Assembly (NCBI GenBank): GCA_007128515.1
Contig: SKXI01000177.1
Coordinates: forward strand, 1-5,098
Direction: 5' to 3'
Length of the DNA: 5,098 bases
From: Halococcaceae archaeon
Lineage (GTDB): Archaea > Halobacteriota > Halobacteria > Halobacteriales > Halalkalicoccaceae
The notes under the pieces: generated by a model
What the model was told of the DNA's origin: nothing
Seen by the model: only the letters and a program-made list of their open reading frames with translations
Database searches by the model: none
Program-made: the position numbers and the translations under genes
Shown here: positions 1 through 5,098 of the stretch, piece after piece
How the letters are laid out: each line of letters starts with the position of its first letter
Numbering within the stretch: position 1 is the first letter of the stretch

Positions 1-1845
1 GAGCCAGCGGTCGAAGACGAGCGCCGCCTCGGAGTCTCGGTCCATGTGACCGTCCCACGCCGCGAGCAGCGCGGCCGTCTCGGGGTGGTCGTCCTCGACC
101 GCGTCGACGAGATCCGGGACGAACGCTCGATACCGGGGGTCGAGCGTGTCGGTCTGGAGCGTGCGGGTGAACGCCCGGTCGACCGTCCCCGACGCGACCC
201 GCCCGTCGAGCAGCTCGGTGATCCGTTCGCCCCGATACGGTGTCGCGAAGTCGAAGCCGACGTAGTGGCCCGGGTCGTCCGTCACCCGCTGGTTCGCGGT
301 CGCCACGTGGGAGAACTCGAGCAGGTGTGGCTTCTCCTCGAACGGGACGAACCCCTCCCAGGTCGACTCGCCGTAGGGGGTAAAGCCCGTCCACTCGCCC
401 TCGCCGGCCGAGCCGTCGAACACCTCCGTCCCGGCCACGACCTCGCCGTCGATCTCCCGGATCGGGAGCCGTCCCGTGACGTAGTAGAGGGTCTGGCCGT
501 CGCGGTCGGCGTACGTGAGGTTCTGCGTCGGCACGTCGAACGTTCGGGTCGCCTCCAGGAACTCCTCGAGCCCGTCGGCACGGGAGTACTCGTAGATCGC
601 CTCGGTCGTCCGGGTCGCGCTCAACCCGGTCCAGGCGACGCCGACCTCCTGGCCCTCGCGCTCGATCACCGGGCCGTGGACGCTCTTTCGCACCTCGATC
701 GTCTCGTCCTCGGCGCCGTCGACCGTCACGACCTCCTCTCTCGTCTCGAACTCGTGCCACTCGCCGTCGTATCGGTACTCGCCGTCGGAGCGGGTCTCGT
801 AGCGGTAGAAGTCGATCACGTCCGCGCCCACGTTCGTGACGCCCCAGGCGCCCGCGTGGTTCTCACCGATCACGACGAACGGGACCCCCGGAAAGGTGAA
901 CCCGCGGACGTCGACCGAGTCGGTACGGACGTGCTGTTCGTACCACAGCGGCGGCGTCATGAGGAGGAGGTGTGGGTCGTTCGCGACGATCGGCGCACCG
1001 TCGTCGGTGTGGTCGCCGGAGACGACCCAGCTGTTCGAGCCGACGCCGGGGTCGGACTCGAACCGGGAGAGCCAGCTCACGAGTTCGGTGTCGATCGGCT
1101 CCCGATCCGACCGCTGCGGGTTCGTCCGGGCCGCGAGACGCTCGCCGTCTCCCTCCCCGCGGAGGATCGGGCTGTCGTGGTCCATCTCGAGCGGAAAGAG
1201 CGCCTCGAGGGTCTCTTCGCCCAGTTCATCGCGAATCACGGCGCGTCGGAGCGTCGCGAAGCTCCCGGTGAGCCCCCAGGCGATCTGTTTCTCCATCAGC
1301 ATCGTGTCGACCGGGTGCCAGGGATCCGGCTCGAAGCCGAGCAAACCGAACTCGGCGGGGAGTGGTTCGCGGTCGAGACGGGCGTTCACGCCCTCGGCGT
1401 ACGCTTCGACGAGCGGGCCGGCCTCGCTCTCCCCGACGAGGTCCCAGGTGGCCTCCGCCGCGGCGACGAAGTCCATGCTCCGGTGAAAGCGGTCCTCGGG
1501 GAGGGCGGCCTCGCCCGCGATCTCGGCGAGTCGTCCGCGCATCTGCCGGCGCTGGAGGTCCATCTGCGAGAGCCGGTCGGCCGCCTGTGTGTACCCGACC
1601 GCGTAGTACGCTGCCCGCTCCTCGTCGGCGGAGACGTGGGGGACCCCGTACCCGCCGTTCCTGACCTCTGCGCCGCCGTACGGGTTCGTGACCTCGCCGG
1701 AAACGGTGTGGGTGAGACCCGACCAGAACGAGCCGCTGAGGGGTGCGAACCGGTCGAGATACGTCCTGCCCGGACCGGCGGCCACGACCCCACCCAGCCC
1801 GAGTATCGTCGCGACGACCACCCGACGGCGGCGGTCTGGCGTCAC
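1..1845 (-). CDS. Penicillin amidase (acylase) family Ntn hydrolase, C-terminus cut off by the window edge
   Basis: This is an N-terminal-nucleophile hydrolase of the penicillin amidase family, which cleaves amide bonds of acylated substrates (penicillins, acyl-homoserine lactones, peptides). The first possible start is GTG at 1845, because an in-frame TGA lies three codons upstream. Residues 5-8 are RRRR, followed by a hydrophobic stretch (about 9-23), so it is probably exported or membrane-anchored; there is no lipobox. The alpha-chain signature YGVPH is at 66-70, with GYTQAADRLSQMD from 84. The predicted autocleavage site is Gly269/Ser270 in GSNSWVVSG, giving a catalytic N-terminal Ser. 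NDPHL is at 289-293, so B23 is His, as in cephalosporin and homoserine-lactone acylases, not Gln as in E. coli PGA. Asn518 (TANQR) and Arg541 (GERIT) match the oxyanion and structural residues B241 and B263. Fold and chemistry are well supported. The substrate is unknown, and archaea lack murein. 615 codons are present; full-length members usually have nearly 800. Confidence 0.93.
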   Translation of the reverse strand, partial: MTPDRRRRVVVATILGLGGVVAAGPGRTYLDRFAPLSGSFWSGLTHTVSGEVTNPYGGAEVRNGGYGVPHVSADEERAAYYAVGYTQAADRLSQMDLQRRQMRGRLAEIAGEAALPEDRFHRSMDFVAAAEATWDLVGESEAGPLVEAYAEGVNARLDREPLPAEFGLLGFEPDPWHPVDTMLMEKQIAWGLTGSFATLRRAVIRDELGEETLEALFPLEMDHDSPILRGEGDGERLAARTNPQRSDREPIDTELVSWLSRFESDPGVGSNSWVVSGDHTDDGAPIVANDPHLLLMTPPLWYEQHVRTDSVDVRGFTFPGVPFVVIGENHAGAWGVTNVGADVIDFYRYETRSDGEYRYDGEWHEFETREEVVTVDGAEDETIEVRKSVHGPVIEREGQEVGVAWTGLSATRTTEAIYEYSRADGLEEFLEATRTFDVPTQNLTYADRDGQTLYYVTGRLPIREIDGEVVAGTEVFDGSAGEGEWTGFTPYGESTWEGFVPFEEKPHLLEFSHVATANQRVTDDPGHYVGFDFATPYRGERITELLDGRVASGTVDRAFTRTLQTDTLDPRYRAFVPDLVDAVEDDHPETAALLAAWDGHMDRDSEAALVFDRWL

Positions 1846-1851
1846 GGTCGC

Positions 1852-1856
1852 TCACC
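1852..1856 (-). promoter_or_regulatory. Shine-Dalgarno-like GGTGA before the amidase GTG start
   Basis: Read on the minus strand, GGTGA lies six nucleotides before the GTG at 1845. It matches part of the GGAGGTGA sequence complementary to the archaeal 16S rRNA 3' end. It overlaps the upstream in-frame TGA. This supports translation from a leadered or polycistronic message, in contrast to the leaderless geometry of the two lipoprotein genes. No AT-rich box is visible in the 180-bp gap upstream, which fits co-transcription with the lipoprotein gene ending at 2026. Confidence 0.45.
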
Positions 1857-1933
1857 GTGGGGGGATCGGGAGGATCGTGGATCCGTTCGGTCGTGGGACA
1901 CGTCGGTAGAGGGCGGCCCACCGACATGACGGT

Positions 1934-1951
1934 TCCGGAGGCTCGTCCGGA
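1934..1951. repeat. Small inverted repeat between lipoprotein and amidase genes
   Basis: TCCGGA occurs twice (1934-1939 and 1946-1951), separated by six bases. Because TCCGGA is self-complementary, the two copies can form a 6-bp stem with a 6-nt loop. It lies in the short gap between two minus-strand genes, where it could mark an mRNA processing or attenuation point. Short GC palindromes are common in this composition, so function is uncertain. Confidence 0.3.
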
Positions 1952-2025
1952 CTGCGCTACCCGTCTGCCGCTCGGATCGAGAGACGGACGTCGGTCCGAC
2001 CGGTACGGGCGTACGGCGGTCCGTA

Positions 2026-2661
2026 TCAGGCGTCGTCTTCTTCGTCCTCTTCGCCGTCCTCGCCCTCGTCGACGTCCGCCTCCTCGTCCCCGGTCGCCCC
2101 CTCGAGGACGAACTCGACCTCTACGTCCTCGCCCTCGAACGTGACCTCCTCCTCCTGGGGTTCGAACTCCTCTTCCAGGCTCTCGACCGTGATCAGCAGG
2201 TCGCCCTCGTCGATGGCGGTGACGACGGTCTGGCCGTCTTCGATCCCCTCGCTGATGTTGTGCGTCGTGAGGCCGTCGAGCTCCTCGACGGTGATCTGGA
2301 CGCCAGTGGAGACCGGCTCCCCCTCTTCGTTCTCGAGGACGATCGTCAGTGCTGCGTCGTCCTCCTCGCCGATGTCGTCGAGGTCGTCGTCCTCTTCGTC
2401 GTCGTCCTCATCCTCCGGGTCGTCGTCGACGTCGTCCGCGTCCTGGTCGTCGACGTCGTCCGCGTCCTGGTCGTCGACGTCGTCTGCGTCCTGGTCGTCG
2501 ACGTCGTCTGCGTCGGGGTCGTCCGCCTCGTCGTCCGCAGCGTCGTCGAGGTCGTCGTCGGTGTCGTCCGCTTCGTCGTCCGCACAGCCCGCCATACCCA
2601 CGACCGCGGCACTGCCGGCTGCGAGCGTGAATCGGCGTCGGGTGAGTGTTCGCTTCGTCAT
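2026..2661 (-). CDS. Tat-exported polyacidic lipoprotein with Asp-rich repeats and a small beta domain
   Basis: I do not recognise a named family. The 211-residue product begins with a Tat signal (TRRRF at 7-11, hydrophobic run to about 22) ending in the lipobox GMAGC with Cys26, so it should be lipid-anchored outside the membrane. Residues 27-102 form a stalk in which 53 of 76 residues are Asp or Glu, including four copies of an 8-residue unit (Q/P)DADDVDD at 49-80. Residues about 104-187 alternate hydrophobic and polar residues in short strands (for example ALTIVLENEEGEPV), suggesting a beta-sandwich like the carboxypeptidase-regulatory or PEGA type; that assignment is inference. An acidic tail fills 191-211. 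After Arg10 there is no Lys or Arg, and there is no Tyr or Trp anywhere. The ATG at 2661 is favoured by the Tat motif right after it and by a TATA-like box 27 nt upstream. A surface role such as cation binding or a spacer is plausible but unproven. Confidence 0.92.
   Translation of the reverse strand: MTKRTLTRRRFTLAAGSAAVVGMAGCADDEADDTDDDLDDAADDEADDPDADDVDDQDADDVDDQDADDVDDQDADDVDDDPEDEDDDEEDDDLDDIGEEDDAALTIVLENEEGEPVSTGVQITVEELDGLTTHNISEGIEDGQTVVTAIDEGDLLITVESLEEEFEPQEEEVTFEGEDVEVEFVLEGATGDEEADVDEGEDGEEDEEDDA
2422..2517 (-). repeat. Four tandem 24-bp repeats coding for (Q/P)DADDVDD
   Basis: Four in-frame 24-bp units lie at 2422-2445, 2446-2469, 2470-2493 and 2494-2517. Units 1 and 2 are identical on the plus strand. 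Unit 3 has one C-to-T change (a synonymous Ala codon). Unit 4 shares that change and has GGG in place of CTG, turning Gln into Pro. Each unit encodes eight residues, so gain or loss of units lengthens or shortens the acidic stalk without a frameshift. The near-identity at DNA level points to recent duplication by slippage or recombination. Confidence 0.9.
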
Positions 2662-2683
2662 ACTCGAGTCCTACACCACGGAG

Positions 2684-2691
2684 AATGAAAA
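2684..2691 (-). promoter_or_regulatory. TATA-like box of the polyacidic lipoprotein gene
   Basis: On the minus strand TTTTCATT is centred about 27 nt before the ATG at 2661, inside an otherwise GC-rich region. In haloarchaea this spacing places the transcription start at or next to the A of the ATG, that is, a leaderless mRNA. No Shine-Dalgarno sequence is seen in the intervening bases, which agrees with that reading. Confidence 0.6.
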
Positions 2692-2850
2692 GTGTCTGGC
2701 AGTCGAACGGTACCGCGTCACAGGGCCGACATACAGCGCCGAACGACGCAGTGGTGGGACGGCGGTCGTCGGATCGACGAGTTCGGTTCCCTCCACTCCT
2801 CCCGTTGACCCTCCCAGGGGTGACCAGTACGACGAACGAGCGGGCGGGGG

Positions 2851-2866
2851 CGGTCGTTCGCGACCG
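2851..2866. repeat. Short hairpin with TTCG loop
   Basis: CGGTCG and CGACCG are perfect inverted 6-bp arms around a TTCG loop. The loop is closed by G-C, not the extra-stable C(UUCG)G form. It lies near the middle of the divergent intergenic region. Chance is a real possibility in GC-rich DNA. Confidence 0.35.
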
Positions 2867-3007
2867 AAGCGTGACCTGCGGTGTCGTGTACGACCGGGGT
2901 CGCTCGCGACGGCTGGTTACCGCCTCTCACGCACGGCCGTCGTCGAGCATCATCGAACCGTCCTTCCAATCGACATGTCCACGAGCACGAGTAACGGGTA
3001 CCAGCAT

Positions 3008-3021
3008 CCGATATCGATCGG
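3008..3021. repeat. 14-bp inverted repeat, possible operator
   Basis: CCGAT (3008-3012) and ATCGG (3017-3021) are inverted arms with the spacer ATCG. It lies about 95-110 bp upstream of the TATA-like box of the plus-strand lipoprotein gene. The size and symmetry would suit a dimeric helix-turn-helix regulator. No regulator gene is present in the window, so the operator role is only a suggestion. Confidence 0.3.
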
Positions 3022-3095
3022 TTCTCTCCGTCCCCGGTCCTGCGTCGCTCCCACCGTCTATCAGGACGCAGAAATATCGTTAGGAAGCAATTAAC

Positions 3096-3109
3096 TGTAC
3101 AGAATGTAC
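3096..3109 (+). promoter_or_regulatory. Paired TGTAC elements just upstream of a TATA box
   Basis: TGTAC occurs at 3096-3100 and again at 3105-3109, nine bases apart. Since GTAC is self-complementary, the pair also reads as GTAC-AGAAT-GTAC, an inverted repeat. It ends five bases before the TATA-like box at 3115, where the BRE and activator-binding sequences of archaeal promoters lie. A regulator bound here would contact TFB/TBP. The motif is seen; its role is inferred. Confidence 0.35.
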
Positions 3110-3114
3110 GCAAG

Positions 3115-3122
3115 TTTTATGA
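3115..3122 (+). promoter_or_regulatory. TATA-like box of the BNR lipoprotein gene
   Basis: TTTTATGA is centred about 27 nt before the ATG at 3145, so transcription would begin at that ATG and give a leaderless message. This favours 3145 over the in-frame ATG at 3133, which would be only about 15 nt from the box. The box lies in the most AT-rich segment of the window. Confidence 0.65.
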
Positions 3123-3144
3123 TTCTAAACCGATGCTTCGGGGT

Positions 3145-4488
3145 ATGGACCGACGGCGATTCATCGCGCTCACGGGTGCGGCGACCTGTCCGTGTGTGGC
3201 GTTAGCGGGGTGTACCGGGGAGGCGGATATCGACGGTACCACGGGCTCGGACGACGACGGCCAGGACACGCCCGAGGAGTCCGACGACGGTGGAGACGAG
3301 GTTCCCGAGGACGACGACGCCGGTGACGACGAGGAAGAAGGGAGTGTGGAAGACGAACCGATCGAACACGACGGACGACCCATCACCGATCACGACCTCG
3401 AGATCCACGACGAGCGGCGGAACGGGCACGTCTTCTGGGTCGACCTCGACGGCAACATGTACGGCCGGAGCGGTCCCCGGCTGCTCCGTAGCGACGACTG
3501 GTGGGAGAGTCACGAGGTGATCTACTCCTTCGCGAACCAGCGCGAGGGCTACAACTCGAACATCATCCAGAGCGTGATGGTCACCGACGCCGGTCGGATC
3601 CTCTGTGGAGTCGGCGGACGCGGGGACGAGTTCAAGGAGACGGGTCGGATCGAGCTGCTCGACGAGGACCTTGAGGGCTCGACTACCGTCTACGAGTTCG
3701 ACTACGGCAGAACGACCGGGAGTTTCGGTCACTCGGTCTACGAGGAGATCGTCGTGATCGGCTCGTACGGCCGCTCGGACTTCGAGAACGACCGCCATCC
3801 CGACGAGGTGATCCTCTCGACCGACGGTGGCGAGAGCTTCGAGCAGGTCCTCCGCGCGGAGTTTCAGACCGCCAACGCGGCCAACCACCACATCCACGAC
3901 GTGGAGTACGACCCGTTCGCCGAGCGCATCTGGGTCACCGTCGGCGACGGCGGCAACGCCCAGATCTACTGGTCGGACGACCTGGGCGACAGCTGGGACC
4001 ACCTCGACGAGTACGGCATCCGGGAACAGCCGACACAGGTCGCCGCCTTCCGCGACAACGTCGCCTTCGGGACCGACGGTAATCCGGACGGTATCATGCG
4101 GTTTCCGCGGGACGATCCGAGTGACGCCCCCCGGTCGATCGAGGACATCGGACGGGGACACGTCGAGATCCACGACGAGGAGCACAACCACGAGATGCGG
4201 ATGTACGCCCGCCGCCGCTGGCACATCCGCGAAGAGGACGGCCGCGAACTCTGTCTCATCCCCTTCGGCTACTCGCCGATGCACCCCGACGCCCGCGAGT
4301 CGGTCGTGCTCGCGAGCGTCGACGGCGACGCCTGGTTCGAGCTCTACCGCGTCGACGACCGCGAGAAGCTCCTGACGAACGTGATGGGCCCGCTCTCTCG
4401 CGACGGCGATCTCCGTACTTTGATCTCCGACTCCGCCCGGAACGACGGCTTTCAGATCGACGCGACGGTGCCCGAGTTCTGGAAGTAA
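3145..4488 (+). CDS. Tat-exported lipoprotein with BNR/Asp-box (sialidase-like) beta-propeller
   Basis: The 447-residue product opens with MDRRRFIALTG, a typical Tat motif, and a lipobox LAGC with Cys23. An acidic linker fills about 28-75 (runs such as EDDDAGDDEEEG). The rest resembles sialidase/BNR propellers: clear Asp-boxes are STDGGESF (225-232) and SDDLGDSW (277-284), with weaker copies around 116-120 (SDDWW) and 391-397 (SVDGDAW). A blade-like segment HHIHDVEYDP (248-257) leads to IWVTVGDGG (262-270). The fold call is good; enzymatic activity is not, because Asp-boxes are structural and I cannot place the sialidase Arg triad or Tyr/Glu pair. A substrate-binding or adhesion protein is equally possible. 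A histidine cluster (339, 343, 347, 349) is unusual. An in-frame ATG at 3133 would add MLRG, but promoter spacing and the Tat motif favour 3145. It is divergent from the polyacidic lipoprotein. Confidence 0.92.
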   Translation: MDRRRFIALTGAATCPCVALAGCTGEADIDGTTGSDDDGQDTPEESDDGGDEVPEDDDAGDDEEEGSVEDEPIEHDGRPITDHDLEIHDERRNGHVFWVDLDGNMYGRSGPRLLRSDDWWESHEVIYSFANQREGYNSNIIQSVMVTDAGRILCGVGGRGDEFKETGRIELLDEDLEGSTTVYEFDYGRTTGSFGHSVYEEIVVIGSYGRSDFENDRHPDEVILSTDGGESFEQVLRAEFQTANAANHHIHDVEYDPFAERIWVTVGDGGNAQIYWSDDLGDSWDHLDEYGIREQPTQVAAFRDNVAFGTDGNPDGIMRFPRDDPSDAPRSIEDIGRGHVEIHDEEHNHEMRMYARRRWHIREEDGRELCLIPFGYSPMHPDARESVVLASVDGDAWFELYRVDDREKLLTNVMGPLSRDGDLRTLISDSARNDGFQIDATVPEFWK

Positions 4489-4518
4489 CGTCGAGAGCGC
4501 CTCGGTCCCGCCCGGGGT

Positions 4519-4554
4519 ACGGTTCCGTTCGGTTCGACCACCGAACGGAGCCGT
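4519..4554. repeat. Strong hairpin in the convergent gap, possible terminator or 3' UTR structure
   Basis: ACGGTTCCGTTCGGT (4519-4533) pairs with ACCGAACGGAGCCGT (4540-4554) over 15 positions. The only imperfection is a T-G pair, which becomes G-U in RNA. The loop is six bases (TCGACC). It begins 31 nt after the stop codon at 4488, between two genes that face each other, so it may end or protect one or both transcripts. No T-run follows on either strand, and archaeal termination depends mainly on U-tracts, so a stability or processing element is as likely as a terminator. Confidence 0.75.
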
Positions 4555-4686
4555 TCGACTCGGGCTGGGTCGCGCTCACTTTGAGTCTGCCGGATCCCAC
4601 TGGCTCTCCTCGGTCGTCCTCTCCCTACTGACCCGGAACGAGGGTGGAATCCATCCCGAACGAGCCGACCGTCCTCGACGCACCCC

Positions 4687-4836
4687 TCACCGGGGACTGA
4701 TCACCTCGTCACAGGACGGACATTCGGCGTACGCAGCCCGTTCCCCTCCCTTCTCGTACTCGATGAGTATCCGACCCGGGGAAACGGCCGACTCACAGAG
4801 CGGACAGACGCCAACGGATGCAGGTTCGCCAGCCAT
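4687..4836 (-). CDS. Small four-cysteine zinc-binding protein (49 aa)
   Basis: The 49-residue product has two CPxC knuckles: CPLC at 11-14 and CPSC at 39-42, a spacing typical of one zinc ribbon binding a single Zn through four Cys. Between them lies a beta-rich segment (RILIEYEK, then AAYAEC). Small CPxC proteins of this kind are widespread in haloarchaea and mostly uncharacterised; some are linked to nucleic-acid or protein binding and stress or biofilm phenotypes. The function here is unknown. The frame stays open far upstream (to 5067), but the upstream residues are basic and low in acidic residues, unlike a haloarchaeal protein. I therefore start at the ATG at 4836, just before MAGEPASVG. 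No Shine-Dalgarno is seen. It converges on the BNR lipoprotein gene across a gap holding a strong hairpin, so it is a separate transcript. Confidence 0.78.
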   Translation of the reverse strand: MAGEPASVGVCPLCESAVSPGRILIEYEKGGERAAYAECPSCDEVISPR

Positions 4837-4843
4837 GACAGGT

Positions 4844-4876
4844 GGAGCCCTGGAACGTGTGATACACCCTGGCTCC
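4844..4876. repeat. Nested inverted repeats over the zinc-ribbon gene promoter
   Basis: GGAGCC (4844-4849) and GGCTCC (4871-4876) are inverted arms. Inside them GTGT-GAT-ACAC (4857-4867) is a second inverted repeat covering the weak TATA-like box. The two spacers differ in length (7 and 3 nt), so the outer and inner stems stack with a bulge. This could be an operator or an RNA structure near the mRNA 5' end. Confidence 0.35.
4861..4866 (-). promoter_or_regulatory. Weak TATA-like box of the zinc-ribbon gene
   Basis: TGTATC on the minus strand is centred about 27 nt before the ATG at 4836, the leaderless spacing also seen for the two lipoprotein genes. It is a weaker match than theirs. An alternative is the TTTTA at 4901-4905, which would give a leader of roughly 40 nt. 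I prefer neither strongly. Confidence 0.35.
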
Positions 4877-5098
4877 GTGAGTGAACGCGTTCCCCGAGGG
4901 TAAAAGACTGATCCGAGCGGAGCGAAAGTGAACACGGCGTATCGGCCCATCACACCGGCCTCTGCTCGTCGATGTGTTCGGTGCGTTCGCACGTACCGGA
5001 GTCGGCAGTTCGGAGCGGACTGATACGGACCGTCGGAGCCGATCGTATCCCCCTGACAACACGTCACCGGTGTCGTTCGGTTCGCGGTCGAGGAAGGA
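4877..5098. other. Right-hand flank, no gene supported
   Basis: The open frames here give Arg/Ser-rich, acid-poor products and are not convincing. On the minus strand a frame entering from the right edge begins SFLDREPNDTGDVLSGGYD but becomes low-quality, so a gene tail cannot be claimed. GATACG (5022-5027) and CGTATC (5044-5049) are inverted 6-bp arms 16 nt apart. No tRNA, repeat array or insertion-sequence end is visible. Confidence 0.4.

Larger units (their letters stand above)
2662..3144. other. Divergent intergenic region between the two lipoprotein genes, no gene seen
   Basis: This 483-bp stretch has a promoter at each end. The frames open across it give products rich in Arg, Ser, Cys and Trp and poor in acidic residues, unlike the true haloarchaeal proteins nearby, so I read it as non-coding. 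Visible structure: a CGGTCG-TTCG-CGACCG hairpin at 2851-2866, a CCGAT-ATCG-ATCGG inverted repeat at 3008-3021, and paired TGTAC elements at 3096-3109. The last 75 bases before 3135 are clearly AT-rich compared with the rest. It could hold regulator sites or a small RNA, but neither can be shown from sequence alone. Confidence 0.6.

Noticed and set aside
46..1929. A 627-codon plus-strand open frame
   Set aside because: It lies antisense to the amidase gene in GC-rich DNA. Its product is Arg/Val/Pro-rich with no recognisable motif, while the minus strand carries the full set of Ntn-hydrolase motifs.
2422..2517. A CRISPR array
   Set aside because: The 24-bp repeats are directly adjacent with no spacers, and they code in frame for a protein repeat.
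2141..3094. A Ser-rich plus-strand open frame of 317 codons
   Set aside because: The serine runs are the complement of the Asp-rich repeat codons, and the frame continues into non-coding DNA without any domain.
2718..3113. A possible 131-codon gene in the divergent intergenic region (minus strand), and a 145-codon frame on the plus strand
   Set aside because: Both products are rich in Arg, Cys, Trp and Ser with few acidic residues, opposite to the proteins around them, and neither has a promoter or domain.
3133..3144. Earlier ATG at 3133 for the BNR lipoprotein
   Set aside because: It sits only about 15 nt from the TATA-like box and adds MLRG before a complete Tat signal; 3145 has the expected 27-nt spacing.
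3202..4284. A 360-codon minus-strand open frame
   Set aside because: It is a shadow of the BNR lipoprotein gene, rich in Val and Asp because it reads the complement of GAC/GTC codons. It has no signal or domain, and the plus strand has a Tat signal, lipobox and Asp-boxes.
4837..5067. N-terminal extension of the zinc-ribbon protein to 126 residues
   Set aside because: The added residues are basic and acid-poor, and the haloarchaeal-type sequence starts only at the internal ATG at 4836.
4972..5098. A plus-strand gene starting near 4972 and leaving the right edge
   Set aside because: The translation is Arg-rich with almost no acidic residues and no promoter, so it does not look like a haloarchaeal protein.

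Overview
The window looks like chromosome or large-replicon DNA of a haloarchaeon (class Halobacteria). It is very GC-rich. The predicted proteins are strongly acidic and lysine-poor. Two secreted proteins carry twin-arginine (Tat) signals that run into a lipobox cysteine. Two genes have an AT-rich box about 27 nt ahead of the ATG, the geometry of leaderless haloarchaeal transcripts. The exact genus cannot be read from the sequence.

Layout from left to right. (1) 1845 down to 1, minus strand: a penicillin-amidase-family Ntn hydrolase. It starts at GTG and runs off the left edge; 615 codons are present. It is easy to miss because it has no ATG start and no stop inside the window, and because a long antisense frame lies over it. 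(2) 1846-2025: a 180-bp gap with a Shine-Dalgarno-like GGTGA ahead of the GTG. (3) 2661 down to 2026, minus strand: a 211-residue Tat lipoprotein. An Asp-rich stalk containing four 24-bp tandem repeats is followed by a small beta-rich domain and an acidic tail. The mature part has no lysine or arginine at all. (4) 2662-3144: a 483-bp divergent intergenic region with a promoter at each end and no credible gene. (5) 3145-4488, plus strand: a 447-residue Tat lipoprotein with an acidic linker and a beta-propeller of the BNR/Asp-box type. (6) 4489-4686: a convergent gap with a strong 15-bp-stem hairpin. (7) 4836 down to 4687, minus strand: a 49-residue four-cysteine zinc-ribbon protein. (8) 4837-5098: upstream DNA of that gene with small nested inverted repeats; no gene could be supported.

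How the parts fit: three of the four genes encode envelope or exported proteins. The two lipoproteins share an architecture (Tat signal, lipid anchor, acidic spacer, compact beta domain) and are transcribed divergently from similar promoters. The amidase follows the smaller lipoprotein on the same strand with no visible promoter of its own, so the two may be co-transcribed. A joint cell-surface role is an inference from this arrangement; no pathway can be read directly. I saw no mobile element, CRISPR array, tRNA or rRNA.
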